From NCBI GenBank assembly GCA_964529415.1, contig CAZGWD010000015.1, forward strand, positions 27,729 through 91,728: DNA of 64,000 nucleotides, in the 5' to 3' direction. Shown piece by piece: positions 25,724-34,773 of this stretch. This DNA comes from CAYMPH01 sp964529415. Its GTDB lineage: Bacteria; Spirochaetota; UBA4802; UBA5550. Made by a program: the position numbers and the translations under genes. A model generated the notes under the pieces. That model made no database searches, was not told the origin of the DNA, and was given only the letters and a program-made list of their open reading frames with translations. Position 1 is the first letter of the stretch. Each line of letters starts with the position of its first letter.

Positions 25724-26860
25724 ATGGAAACTAAATTAAAATTAACAAGAAAACAAATTCTTCAGATAAGCGGATCAGGTATTATAGCAGCAGGCTCTGC
25801 AGGATTCTTTACATCATGCGCAGGACCAGTACGTAAGGATTTCGAGGGGATGAATAATAATTCCGGAAAAAACAAAACATTAAGCAGCGAAATTTTTGAA
25901 ATTTTAAAATATGCTTCCCTTGCTCCAAGCGGACACAATATGCAGCCATGGTTTGTTAGAATAAAATCAAAAAATGAATTCGTAATCGGATCTGAAAAAG
26001 ACAGATGGCTTCCTGCAGTTGACCCGGAAAACAGAGAAGCGTTGCTGTCAATTGGAGCATTTATTGAAAATTTCTGCTCAGCATCTTTATCATTTGGTTA
26101 TGAAACAGATGTACAGATAACAGCAAAAAGTTTTTTTGATTCTGAAATTGCGAACATAAAATTAAAAAATATCAAAACAGAAAGTTTCGATAATAAAAAA
26201 ATCACATCAAGGAGAACCGTAAAAAAAGGATTACAGTCCCGCGAACTGAAATCTGATGATATAAAAAAAATTTCCGGTATAGGTCCCGGGAGAATATTCT
26301 ACTTTCCGCGAAATATAAATCATTCTAAATGCCTCACGGACTGGACTATTGAATCATACTCTCACCAGACCTGGAGAGATGACGCACAAAACGAATTAGC
26401 CGGCTGCATTAGATTTAAAAAAGAAGATGCAGAAAAATACGCCTATGGATTAACACCTGAAGGAATGGAAATAAATGGCATTGCCGGATGGTATGTAAGA
26501 AATTTCATGAATAAAAAAGATGTTACTGGAAAATCTTTCCGCGAACAGGGCATAGATTTATATTCCAAATTAGCAAATGAAGGAGCAGGCTGGATTATAA
26601 TTACAAGTAAAGGCAGCACATCAGCTGATTTAATCGAAACAGGAAGGCTTTTTCAGCGACTTGCACTGTCTGTAAGAGAAATGAATATAGCCCTTCATCC
26701 CATGACACAGATCCTTGAGGAAAAAAAATGGAGAGATCAGATGGCTGCCATGCACAGGCCGGGAGTACTCCCGCAGTTTATTCTCCGGGTTGGCTACATT
26801 AACTCATACCCTGATCCTGTATCCATCAGAAGACCGGTTGAATGGTTTATCAGGAGTTGA
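25724..26860 (+). CDS. Acg-like nitroreductase-family protein (exported)
   Basis: A 378-residue protein. An N-terminal export signal ends near residue 30 with a lipobox-like FTSC. It has the R-K pattern of a Tat-like signal without a full twin-arginine. A nitroreductase-like FMN fold follows, with the conserved LKYASLAPSGHNMQPWFVRI motif and a C-terminal RVGY motif. The length and the large insert in the middle (about 150-290) fit the Acg subgroup, some of which bind FMN in a closed pocket and may store it rather than reduce substrates. GGCGAT is a weak ribosome site. The substrate is unknown. Confidence 0.75.
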   Translation: METKLKLTRKQILQISGSGIIAAGSAGFFTSCAGPVRKDFEGMNNNSGKNKTLSSEIFEILKYASLAPSGHNMQPWFVRIKSKNEFVIGSEKDRWLPAVDPENREALLSIGAFIENFCSASLSFGYETDVQITAKSFFDSEIANIKLKNIKTESFDNKKITSRRTVKKGLQSRELKSDDIKKISGIGPGRIFYFPRNINHSKCLTDWTIESYSHQTWRDDAQNELAGCIRFKKEDAEKYAYGLTPEGMEINGIAGWYVRNFMNKKDVTGKSFREQGIDLYSKLANEGAGWIIITSKGSTSADLIETGRLFQRLALSVREMNIALHPMTQILEEKKWRDQMAAMHRPGVLPQFILRVGYINSYPDPVSIRRPVEWFIRS

Positions 26861-26933
26861 TTTTTTAACAATACACAAATACAAAATTTTTATACAGCTT
26901 TAAAAAATATCCAATTAATTTCAGGAGAATATT

Positions 26934-27467
26934 ATGCAGCGAATAAACCGGTGCAAATTCATTATCCTTCCAGCTGTTCTTTGCCTGCCAATTAATCTCT
27001 GGGCCACACGGGGGTCTGATGATTATGGATTAATCATGATTTCCATGTTTATTGTATTTACATTTCCTCTTGGATTGATTTTACTTTTTTTTATAATAAA
27101 TTCAATTATTAAATTAAAGAGCAGTAAATCTCCTGAAAAAAAGCAGGGGAATATTATTTTTATTATATCAATAATAATTATCCCTGTTTCAATAATAATA
27201 CCGATATTATGGATGTATAATGCAAAATGGCATAGGTTGATGATTGAAGTGATGCTGGCGGATTTTTCACCAATACTCCTTTTATCTATTATATCTGCAG
27301 TATTAGCCATGTTTGTAAAAAAACGATCACTAAATAATAAGATGGAAAATGCCGGCAGTAAAATTTTTAATCTGTCAGAAAAAATTAAAGAAATCTTATC
27401 CTCAAAAATATCAATAGCTATAATATTTTTTTTACTGTTAAGTTTAATTTATTACTTCTTTTTCTAA
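26934..27467 (+). CDS. Small integral membrane protein, unknown
   Basis: A 177-residue protein with five hydrophobic segments (about 8-20, 31-55, 70-92, 102-122 and 157-176) joined by short Lys-rich loops. The first may be a signal peptide (LPINLWA). No family was recognised. AGGAGAATATT precedes the ATG. It lies 20 bases before lnt, so it is probably co-transcribed with it. Base composition is even more AT-rich than its neighbours, as expected for Ile/Leu/Phe-rich sequence. Confidence 0.6.
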   Translation: MQRINRCKFIILPAVLCLPINLWATRGSDDYGLIMISMFIVFTFPLGLILLFFIINSIIKLKSSKSPEKKQGNIIFIISIIIIPVSIIIPILWMYNAKWHRLMIEVMLADFSPILLLSIISAVLAMFVKKRSLNNKMENAGSKIFNLSEKIKEILSSKISIAIIFFLLLSLIYYFFF

Positions 27468-27487
27468 AAATCCAGGTAAAATAAAAT

Positions 27488-29017
27488 ATGAAAATAAACC
27501 TAATATTCAATAAAATTATTTATAGCAAGTTAACAGGCTATATCTTAACTCTGATCTCCGCTATAGTTTATTTTCTATCTTTCACACCATTAACAAAGGG
27601 ATACATAGCTTTTATATCATTAGTTCCATTTTTCTATGCTCTATCAAAATCCGTTACAATCAAAAAAGCCGCAATTACAGGAGCAATATGGGGAATTGCA
27701 TTATCAATTTTATTCTCAATTCCGTTATATTACGCGCTTGTTACTGAATATGAATTCAGTATAATATTTTCGACACTACTGATATTTATTACTGCATATA
27801 TACCTTATGCAGTAATTTATGGAGCATTTGGAATTTCATTTATATATTTTTTCAATAGAAGAAATATATTCTTCCCATTTATTGCGGCTTCCCTATGGGT
27901 ACTCGTTGATTACACCATGAATATAACTCCATTTTTTCTGCCATGGGGCTATGCAGGATATTCACAAGCATTGAATATATTCATACAGATCAGCGATATT
28001 TCTGGAATCTTCGGTGTAACTTTTATTTTAGTTCTGATAAATTCACTACTCACTGGAATTTTAATTAATAAAAAAGAATATTTGAAATTTTCAATATCAA
28101 TTATTCTTTTCATAATAATTTCATCAGCAATATACGGCACTTTACGGATTCAAAACATTAACCGCATGATCCAATCGTCAGATAAAACAGAAATAAAAGC
28201 TGCAGTAATTCAGGGGAATTTCAGTTCAAAGGAAAAGTGGAATTCAAAAAATACAGCTGCAGTTATCAATACATACATCAATATGACCAAGCAGGTTATC
28301 GGAGAAGCAGATATAATCGTATGGCCTGAAACAGTTTTAAACTCAAGCGATACCAATAATCTGGAAATAATATCAGGCATGTCATCACTTCTAAAGAATA
28401 ATCAGATTTTTATTTCAGGCGCAACAAGATATGACACAAAAAAAATTATTTACAATTCTATATTCACAGCAGATAAAAACGGACTCAGCTATATTTATGA
28501 TAAAAAAATTCTTTTCCCTTTCACTGAAACTTCGCTTTCAGGAATGTCATCAGGAAACTTCATGGATTCTCCAGCAATTTTTAACAAAGGCAGAACCAGA
28601 TCTGTTTATAAAAATGATTCAGTAATTTTTGGATATACTATTTGCTTTGAAACAATATATCCTGAATATGTCAGAAAAATTAAAAACCAGGGCGCTGAAG
28701 TTTTAATAAATGTAGCTAATGATTCCTGGTTTGGAAATACTTATGAACCATACATGCAGCTCTCAAATACCATTGCGCGCGCAGTAGAAAACAGATTCCA
28801 TGTACTGCGTTCCTCCAACAGCGGAATTTCTGCAATTATATCCCCGGCAGGCGAAGTTTTAAGTTCAGTTGAGTTAAATAAAAGAGACAAGATAGTATCC
28901 TCAATAAAAATAATGAAGATACCATCTTTTTATTCGAAAGCAGGAGACTGGATTATGGTTGTTTCTTTGTTGTTAATAATTCTTTCCTTGGCCTATCAGC
29001 TTAAAACAAATAAATAA
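27488..29017 (+). CDS. lnt: Apolipoprotein N-acyltransferase
   Basis: Adds the third acyl chain to lipoproteins in the inner membrane. The protein has 509 residues: about seven N-terminal membrane helices (to about 220), then a nitrilase-like periplasmic domain with the catalytic triad Glu281 (IVWPET), Lys340 (YDKKILFPF) and Cys386 (GYTICFE). A closing membrane helix lies at about 486-503. All key residues are present, so it should be active, and the window encodes several lipoproteins as possible clients. It ends five bases from the convergent foldase gene. Confidence 0.93.
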   Translation: MKINLIFNKIIYSKLTGYILTLISAIVYFLSFTPLTKGYIAFISLVPFFYALSKSVTIKKAAITGAIWGIALSILFSIPLYYALVTEYEFSIIFSTLLIFITAYIPYAVIYGAFGISFIYFFNRRNIFFPFIAASLWVLVDYTMNITPFFLPWGYAGYSQALNIFIQISDISGIFGVTFILVLINSLLTGILINKKEYLKFSISIILFIIISSAIYGTLRIQNINRMIQSSDKTEIKAAVIQGNFSSKEKWNSKNTAAVINTYINMTKQVIGEADIIVWPETVLNSSDTNNLEIISGMSSLLKNNQIFISGATRYDTKKIIYNSIFTADKNGLSYIYDKKILFPFTETSLSGMSSGNFMDSPAIFNKGRTRSVYKNDSVIFGYTICFETIYPEYVRKIKNQGAEVLINVANDSWFGNTYEPYMQLSNTIARAVENRFHVLRSSNSGISAIISPAGEVLSSVELNKRDKIVSSIKIMKIPSFYSKAGDWIMVVSLLLIILSLAYQLKTNK

Positions 29018-29021
29018 TTTT

Positions 29022-30023
29022 TCAATTCGATTTGTATTTATTCATCATTTCAATTTTCTGTTTTTCCATATCCTCTCTTCTTCTGAAAGAATCTGCCTCT
29101 TCGCCAAAAGTGCTGTTTTGAAGATTTAATATTTTTTCTTTCTTCTGATCTTCACTCAGCTCCTTGTCATTTTGTATTTCCTTGTATGCGGAAGCATAAG
29201 CCTGTTCTTTCTGCTTCTCTGCATCCATGGTTTTATCAACTTCTTCGAGTCTCTGAACTACATCTGGAGTAAAGGTATCCTCGCGGAATTGTTTTATTTT
29301 ACTGGCTTTTTCAGCATCAGACATTTCCTTTAAATCTTTTGAATAAGTTTCAATTTTTTCTGTATAGCGCGCATAAGGCTTTCTGTTTTTTTCAACTTCA
29401 TCAGTATCATTGCCCCACATGTCTTTATTGAGCTGTTTGATCTTCTCCTCTTTTTCCCTGCCGTAGAGGTTCTGATCACTCACAATTCCGGCCCTTCTAA
29501 TTGGATATTCCTGGGACTTGAGCGATGCGCCAAAAAGCATATCTGCATCTTTTTCACCAAAAGTCTCAACCTGCATTTTTCTCATTTTTGCGAGCACGCC
29601 TAAAAAATCTTCAGTTGTTTTTAAATCTTTCAGATTATTGATCTCTGCAGCGAGTCTCTTTTCGTAATCCAGATACTTTTTATATATCTCCAATAATTTA
29701 TCCGCTTTTTCAGGTTCCATGGAACTGTATAGATATTTCTTTACAGCATCAAGATCTTTAAAAGACTCCTGAAGATATTTGAAAAATTTAAGGGTATATT
29801 TGTTTACCAGATTATCTTTGAAAAACTCATCGCTTTTATGTGTGCTGAAATCAACTTTCTTTAAATATTCCTTCACATCTGAATAACTTAATTCATCAGA
29901 ACCTCCGGAAATATATGGAGTATTAGGCGGGGTTAATATTTTAATTACTGTATTAACCAGTATTATAACTAAAACCAGAATTACAGCTGAAATGATAATA
30001 TTTTTTTTAGACATGGTAAACAT
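29022..30023 (-). CDS. lifO: Lipase-specific steric foldase (Lif/LifO family)
   Basis: A membrane-anchored periplasmic chaperone of 333 residues. A membrane helix lies at about 9-27, a Pro-rich spacer (LTPPNTPYISGG) follows, and the rest is helical. The pattern of the family is visible: a degenerate FDYFLS-type motif (YTLKFFKYLQESF), then repeated FG-E segments (VETFGEKDADMLFGASL, NLYGREKEE, STFGEEADSFRRR). Lif proteins fold family I.1/I.2 lipases after export. The cognate lipase gene lies 76 bases upstream, and GGAGA precedes the ATG. The order lipase then foldase is the classical one. Sequence divergence from known foldases appears large, hence the confidence. Confidence 0.75.
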   Translation of the reverse strand: MFTMSKKNIIISAVILVLVIILVNTVIKILTPPNTPYISGGSDELSYSDVKEYLKKVDFSTHKSDEFFKDNLVNKYTLKFFKYLQESFKDLDAVKKYLYSSMEPEKADKLLEIYKKYLDYEKRLAAEINNLKDLKTTEDFLGVLAKMRKMQVETFGEKDADMLFGASLKSQEYPIRRAGIVSDQNLYGREKEEKIKQLNKDMWGNDTDEVEKNRKPYARYTEKIETYSKDLKEMSDAEKASKIKQFREDTFTPDVVQRLEEVDKTMDAEKQKEQAYASAYKEIQNDKELSEDQKKEKILNLQNSTFGEEADSFRRREDMEKQKIEMMNKYKSN

Positions 30024-30099
30024 ACACTTTCTCCATAAAAAATCAGGCTGTAATAATACAGCCTGATATATTTTTTAAACTGATATTGAAAATATAGTC

Positions 30100-30987
30100 T
30101 TAAAAGCCTTTGGCTTTCAAATCTGCTACTAATGTTACATAGAACTGAGGTGCATCGAAACCAGGAGTAACGCCGAACAGCTGATTAACTATATTCAAAT
30201 GATCAACTCCGCCTGCCCACCAGGCACCTTCTGTAACGCCTCTAAAAGTTCCCCATTTGGCTGATGTAACAGAAACCAATCCGTCATTATCGCCTTCGTA
30301 AGCTTTACAAATCAGCCATGGAATTTCAAGTATAATACTGTTGGAAACATATTTTATTTTTGAAGCATAGCTCTGATAATATAAACCTGAAATATTCGGT
30401 GTATTTGGATTAAATGTATTCACCATATAAGGTCTTGTAACTTCAAGTCCGTTTGCAAGAGAATTAGGGTTTTTATCGCCAAAAACAAAAGCATATACGA
30501 AATCAAGTGCGCCGCCAACTAAAGACCAACCCTGATTAGGAACCATTTTAAAAATAAAATCTGCAACAGAGCTTCCTCTGTGAGGTCCTGAAATACTTGT
30601 ATAAGAAGCTACTTTAGAAGAAAGTCCCAGATTGGTTATTGCATATCTTGTGTAAAGAGTACCATGTGAATGGCCAATAATATTTGCTTTTGTTTTTCCA
30701 GAAATTGCAAGGATATTAAGAAATTGCTGCTTGAATGAAGCTGCTTTATTTGCAGTTGAATCCATACCATTAACAGAAGTAATATAAACCTGCGCGCCTT
30801 CATTTTCAAGAGCGCTTTCCAGTCCCCACCAGTAATCAACGATATTAACTATTACTGCTGAAGCTCCCATGCCATGAGCAAGCACGATTGGGTATTTGAC
30901 ATCACACTTGGGAGCGCTGCCTGATGCAAATACCATTGTTGGTATTATCAAACTAATAAAAACTGCAATCATCAATTTACTTTTCAT
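30100..30987 (-). CDS. lip: Secreted triacylglycerol lipase, family I.1/I.2 type
   Basis: A true lipase of 295 residues from the ATG at 30987, which has GGAGG just upstream. The frame stays open to 31116, but that extension crosses the promoter and operator. A signal peptide (1-21, MVFA) is followed by YPIVLAHGMG, the nucleophile elbow GHSHGT with Ser107, Asp in GDNDGLVS, and His in VDHLNIVNQ. These match the Pseudomonas/Burkholderia lipases that need a foldase, and the foldase gene follows. The elbow ends in Thr where Gly is usual. It is probably secreted by a two-step route and repressed through the palindrome at 31068-31081. Confidence 0.9.
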   Translation of the reverse strand: MKSKLMIAVFISLIIPTMVFASGSAPKCDVKYPIVLAHGMGASAVIVNIVDYWWGLESALENEGAQVYITSVNGMDSTANKAASFKQQFLNILAISGKTKANIIGHSHGTLYTRYAITNLGLSSKVASYTSISGPHRGSSVADFIFKMVPNQGWSLVGGALDFVYAFVFGDKNPNSLANGLEVTRPYMVNTFNPNTPNISGLYYQSYASKIKYVSNSIILEIPWLICKAYEGDNDGLVSVTSAKWGTFRGVTEGAWWAGGVDHLNIVNQLFGVTPGFDAPQFYVTLVADLKAKGF

Positions 30988-31032
30988 ATATCCTCCAAAT
31001 TTTTTTCTTATTATTGCATTACTTATATTAAC

Positions 31033-31061
31033 AATATAGGATGATAGATAAAAAAAGTCAA
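31033..31061 (-). promoter_or_regulatory. Promoter of the lipase-foldase operon
   Basis: Reading the minus strand, TTGACT (31061-31056) and TATATT (31038-31033) are 17 bases apart, a near-consensus sigma-70 promoter. The leader from there to the ATG at 30987 is about 40 bases. Confidence 0.8.
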
Positions 31062-31067
31062 TGAAAA

Positions 31068-31081
31068 ACCGTCCAGACGGT
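31068..31081. promoter_or_regulatory. Palindromic operator ACCGTCCAGACGGT at the lipase-foldase operon
   Basis: This differs at one base from the perfect palindrome at 20071-20084 by the small-lipase operon. It is seven bases upstream of the -35 box of the lipase promoter. That placing would suit either an activator or a repressor contacting RNA polymerase. Confidence 0.7.
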
Positions 31082-31342
31082 ATAAAAAATATTGAAAAAT
31101 GAATGTTTAAACGCATATTTATAGAAATAATATCAATATTTAGTGCTTTTTTATAAACATTATTATTAAATTGAATATAAATATAAAAAACGGAGTTTGA
31201 AAATAGAAACGAAGTTTAATCTAAAAAACAAGGTTTAATGGCTGATATTAATGCTTTTTTTATATTTTTAAAGTTATATTATTATTTCTTTAAATAAATT
31301 ATCACTGGATAACCGGAAGATAATTTCAGAAATTAAATTATG

Positions 31343-32053
31343 TTAAACCCGCTTCAGCCAGGAACGATAACCGCCTATAATAAATAATAGTATAACCATA
31401 AGGTATATTACCGGATACCATTTAAAATTCATAACACTCTGATGCGCAGCAAATGCAGCTGGAAGAACTAATATTGCAAGTACTGCGGTTGCCAATCCCA
31501 TAAATAATCCAGCCAGGGCATCGCTCGGATAATGCACTCCAAGATACAATCTCAGATAAAACATGACCGGTATCATCCAGCCGCTGATTATAATTCCTGA
31601 AAAACTGAATTGATAGCTAATGAAAATTACACACATAGTTGTCCAATAGAGATGTCCGGAAGGAAAACTTTCCATTTCTTTTGAGCCGTGACCCGGATCG
31701 CGATTTTCAATTACAATCCCAATACTTTTCTGCATTTCAGTGTTTGCATAAGGCCGGCGTCGCTTAATGAACAATTTTGAAGGTATAAAAGCCAGTTGCG
31801 CGAGAGAGAAACCCATCAGAATAAGCATAGAGAGTTTTATAAATGAAGCCTGTTCTGCAAATATTCCGAGAATTGCGCTTATTCCAAGAATCAATAACCA
31901 GAAAGGGCCATCACCCATGAAAATAAGCAGCTTTAGCGGAAGAAACTCCCCAATACGGCTTAAATAGAATTTTTTTAAAAGCTGCGCATCGAATTTTTTT
32001 AGTTTATTTATTAATTTTCCATTCATTTTAAAAAAAAACAATAAATCATTCAT
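31343..32053 (-). CDS. PAP2-family phosphatase, membrane
   Basis: A lipid-phosphatase-like enzyme with five to six membrane segments and the three PAP2 motifs: KLFIKRRRPYA (KX6RP), FPSGHLYW (PSGH) and LRLYLGVHYPSDALAG (the SRX5HX3D region, with Leu-Arg for Ser-Arg). Such enzymes dephosphorylate undecaprenyl-PP, phosphatidic acid or PG-P. Which one is not decidable here. ATG at 32053 was chosen as start; the frame is open to TTG at 32071 and another ATG lies at 32026, with no ribosome site for any. It is divergent from the alpha/beta hydrolase gene. Confidence 0.85.
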   Translation of the reverse strand: MNDLLFFFKMNGKLINKLKKFDAQLLKKFYLSRIGEFLPLKLLIFMGDGPFWLLILGISAILGIFAEQASFIKLSMLILMGFSLAQLAFIPSKLFIKRRRPYANTEMQKSIGIVIENRDPGHGSKEMESFPSGHLYWTTMCVIFISYQFSFSGIIISGWMIPVMFYLRLYLGVHYPSDALAGLFMGLATAVLAILVLPAAFAAHQSVMNFKWYPVIYLMVILLFIIGGYRSWLKRV

Positions 32054-32093
32054 TGTGTCAATTATAAACAAACAAATTTATTTAATTTTAGCT

Positions 32094-32121
32094 TTGACAT
32101 TTAAATGATAATTTCTATACT
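32094..32121 (+). promoter_or_regulatory. Promoter of the alpha/beta hydrolase gene
   Basis: TTGACA (32094-32099) and TATACT (32116-32121) are separated by 16 bases, about 50 bases before the ATG at 32172. This is one of the best consensus promoters in the window. Confidence 0.75.
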
Positions 32122-32171
32122 TCTTTAATTGAAAATTTTATTATATCAGGCATCAATCAGGAGATATCAAA

Positions 32172-33113
32172 ATGAGAAATTTTTCAAAGAAAACAATTTT
32201 TTCAGCAATAGCAGCTATTCTAATTTCAGCATGTTCCATTTTATATTTTGCCGCTCCGGCTTTTTTATACAGCAATGCGATTAAAGGCTTGCGTAAAGAT
32301 GCAAAAGTTACAATCAAATCTGTTGATATTCCGGATTTTAAAATAGTTTATGCTGAAGGCGGCACCGGAGATACAATCATGATGCTTCACGGATTCGGCG
32401 GCAATAAAGACAACTGGCTGTATATTGCAAAATATTTCACACCGAATTATAATGTAATTATTCCCGACCTTCCAGGTTTCGGCGACACATCAAAACCGCA
32501 AAATTTAAAATACAACATCATGTCCCAGGTTGAAAGATTGAATTTATTAGTAAAAGCATTGAAACTGAAAAAATTTCACATAGTAGGGAATTCAATGGGC
32601 GGCAGCATTGCAGGAAACTACGCTGCGAGTTATCCTGAAATGGTTAAATCTCTTGCATTATTTGATTCTGCAGGAGTTGCAACTCCTGTAAAAAGCGAAC
32701 GCACTTTGCTTCTGGAAAAAGGTATAAATTTTCTTGTTGTTAAAGATGTAAAAGGATACGACAAATTACTGGAGATGAATTTCGTTAAACCTATTCCTAT
32801 TCCTTCATTAATAAAAAAATATCTGGCCGAGCAGGCAATAAAAGCAGGCGTATTTAACGATAAAATTTACAACGATATTTCCAATAATGATTTATCAAAC
32901 CTCGAAAGCAGATTAGACAAAATTACTGCTCCAGCATTAATCCTCTGGGGAGATTCAGACAGGGTCATTCATGTTTCAGCTGTTCCAGTTTTTGAGAAGA
33001 AAATAAAGAATTCAAAATCAGTAATAATAAAAGAATGCGGACATCTTCCAATGATGGAAAAACCTGCAGAAACATCTGCAGCATATATGGATTTTTTAAA
33101 AGGCATTAAATAA
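32172..33113 (+). CDS. Alpha/beta hydrolase, membrane-anchored
   Basis: A 313-residue protein. The N-terminal hydrophobic segment (about 9-30, with CSILYFAAPAFLY) is probably a signal anchor, possibly a lipoprotein. The hydrolase core has MMLHGFGGNKDNW (oxyanion loop), VGNSMGGSIAG (nucleophile Ser), LWGDSDRVI (acid) and ECGHLPMMEKP (His). It resembles the MhpC/epoxide-hydrolase-like lipase group. AGGAGAT precedes the ATG and a strong promoter precedes that. The substrate is unknown. Another ester-cleaving exported enzyme beside the lipase locus fits the lipid theme. Confidence 0.85.
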   Translation: MRNFSKKTIFSAIAAILISACSILYFAAPAFLYSNAIKGLRKDAKVTIKSVDIPDFKIVYAEGGTGDTIMMLHGFGGNKDNWLYIAKYFTPNYNVIIPDLPGFGDTSKPQNLKYNIMSQVERLNLLVKALKLKKFHIVGNSMGGSIAGNYAASYPEMVKSLALFDSAGVATPVKSERTLLLEKGINFLVVKDVKGYDKLLEMNFVKPIPIPSLIKKYLAEQAIKAGVFNDKIYNDISNNDLSNLESRLDKITAPALILWGDSDRVIHVSAVPVFEKKIKNSKSVIIKECGHLPMMEKPAETSAAYMDFLKGIK

Positions 33114-33147
33114 ACAAATTTTTTACGATCTATGTTTTATATCTGTC

Positions 33148-33181
33148 ATGCCGGCGTCTCTCGGAGATTGCCGGCATTTTA
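33148..33181. terminator. Terminator between convergent genes
   Basis: atgccggc (33148-33155) pairs with gccggcat (33170-33177), with an inner ctctcggag loop and a short T-run (ttttattt) on the plus strand. It ends the hydrolase gene and could also serve the convergent TPR gene. Confidence 0.8.
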
Positions 33182-33194
33182 TTTCCAGTGTTTC

Positions 33195-34667
33195 TTACTC
33201 TGAACCTTTACCGCATTTTTTCTGATATCGTTTCAAGTCTGCCTTTGCTATATGAATCTCTTCCTGCTTATATTTGATATACTCGAGTATTCTAATCCTC
33301 TGTGATGTATTTTCAACAGCTGAACAATTTTTTTTTAACCTGCTATTAACATCAGCAAGCCATTTATACGCGAGTGCAGCGTCATATGTTTTTTCAGATT
33401 TTACTTTTTTATGAATAAGAATACTTTCATTCAGATAATTAACTGCCATATTATAATCTTTTTTATTAAAATAAGAAATTCCAATACTGCATTTTGTACT
33501 CGCCATGGTTTTTGTATTTTCCAGACCAAGTTTTTTATCTAAATTTTCTGCTCTGAAATAATAATCAAGCGCTCTGGCGTAATCATTCAAGTTATCATAT
33601 TCAACACCAAGGTTCTGAAGTATTGCTGAATAATATTTCGAATTCTGCAATCCGAGTTTTTCATAAACAGATAACGATTCATTAAAGTAATCGATTCCAC
33701 CTCCGGCTTTACTGTCTCCATTAACATAGCCGAGATTTTTTTTTGATTCGGCAAAACCGATTGTATCTTTTCTGCCAATTTCCTGATATAAAACTATCGC
33801 TTTATTTGCAAAATCAACAGCTTCTGTTTTATTTCCTCGCCTGTAATTAAGTTCTGCAGCTTCTTTCATCATATCTGCATAATCTATTGTATTTTTCATA
33901 TTTCCCGAAACAAGAATCTCTATCGCTTTACTGATATAATTATCCGCTTCCGGAAATCTGCTGTAGTAAATTTCAATCTGAGCAGCTTTATGATTTGCAT
34001 TGAAATAATTTCTGTCTATGACTATAGCCTTTTTATAATAATCAAGAGCTTTAGCCGGGTCTGAAAAATGATAACCAAGACCGGTAGAATAAAGCTCAAA
34101 AGCTCTGCTGTTAATCCTGGTTTTATTCTCTATAATCTTTTTTTCATCATCCGTGATTCTGGCAGGAGTGACATTTGCCATGCTGGTTTTTTCCGCTTCC
34201 TTCATCATATCAAATACAATTTTATCCTGCAAAGCAAAAATTTTTTCTATTGTACCGTCTATTTTAACAGTCTTGTCAATTTTTGCTGTTTCAACTACCA
34301 TGAGCTTGGCAACAATTCTTATATCGCTGCCGCTTACTGTATAAGTTCCGGATAAAATAAGATTGGCCCCCATTACTTTACCGACTTCGGTAATCTGTTT
34401 TTCATCTATCAGACCTGTCATTCCCAGTTCCATTTCTTTCATAGCCCTGACTCTGTCTTCATCCGAGAAAACATTTACGCTTTTTATACGGTTAAGATCA
34501 GCTATGACAGTATCAGTCATACCTGCTGATATCCACGCGAATTTTTGATCGCCTGCATTTTTAAATGGATACACAAGAATATTCATCTTTTCGGCATAGG
34601 CTGATATTGTCAGGCAGGCGACAGTAATGAGGCTCAGCACCAGCTGTGTCATGTGATTTATTTTCAT
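33195..34667 (-). CDS. Secreted FlgO/CsgG-like domain protein with TPR repeats
   Basis: A 490-residue periplasmic protein. After a signal peptide (1-25, AYA) comes a domain of about 140 residues resembling the FlgO / CsgG / TolB-N-like fold (NILVYPFKNAGDQKFAWISAGMTD and onward, MGANLILSGTYTVSGSDIRI). TPR-like helical repeats fill the remainder (about 195-470; for example NYFNANHKAAQIEIYYSRFPEADNYI). Such proteins are common in spirochaetes and bacteria with large outer-membrane proteomes, and roles are mostly unknown. The 59582 gene has a similar N-terminal domain. GATTAACAAA before the ATG is a poor ribosome site. Confidence 0.75.
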   Translation of the reverse strand: MKINHMTQLVLSLITVACLTISAYAEKMNILVYPFKNAGDQKFAWISAGMTDTVIADLNRIKSVNVFSDEDRVRAMKEMELGMTGLIDEKQITEVGKVMGANLILSGTYTVSGSDIRIVAKLMVVETAKIDKTVKIDGTIEKIFALQDKIVFDMMKEAEKTSMANVTPARITDDEKKIIENKTRINSRAFELYSTGLGYHFSDPAKALDYYKKAIVIDRNYFNANHKAAQIEIYYSRFPEADNYISKAIEILVSGNMKNTIDYADMMKEAAELNYRRGNKTEAVDFANKAIVLYQEIGRKDTIGFAESKKNLGYVNGDSKAGGGIDYFNESLSVYEKLGLQNSKYYSAILQNLGVEYDNLNDYARALDYYFRAENLDKKLGLENTKTMASTKCSIGISYFNKKDYNMAVNYLNESILIHKKVKSEKTYDAALAYKWLADVNSRLKKNCSAVENTSQRIRILEYIKYKQEEIHIAKADLKRYQKKCGKGSE

Positions 34668-34711
34668 TTTGTTAATCCTGAAAAAAATATTTAATTCATA
34701 ATAAAACAGAA

Positions 34712-34736
34712 GAAGCCTGACATGAAATCAGGCTTC
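34712..34736 (-). terminator. Stem-loop after the ferritin-like gene
   Basis: gaagcctga (34712-34720) and tcaggcttc (34728-34736) form a perfect nine-base stem with a seven-base loop. On the minus strand it is followed by ttctgtttta, a broken T-run, fitting a terminator for the 34774 gene. Confidence 0.75.
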
Positions 34737-34773
34737 CTGCAGCAGATCTTTTTAAAATCTTTTCATGCAATAA

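Noticed and set aside
30988..31116. N-terminal extension of the large lipase
   Set aside because: It would place the promoter and operator inside the coding sequence; ATG 30987 has GGAGG and begins the signal peptide.
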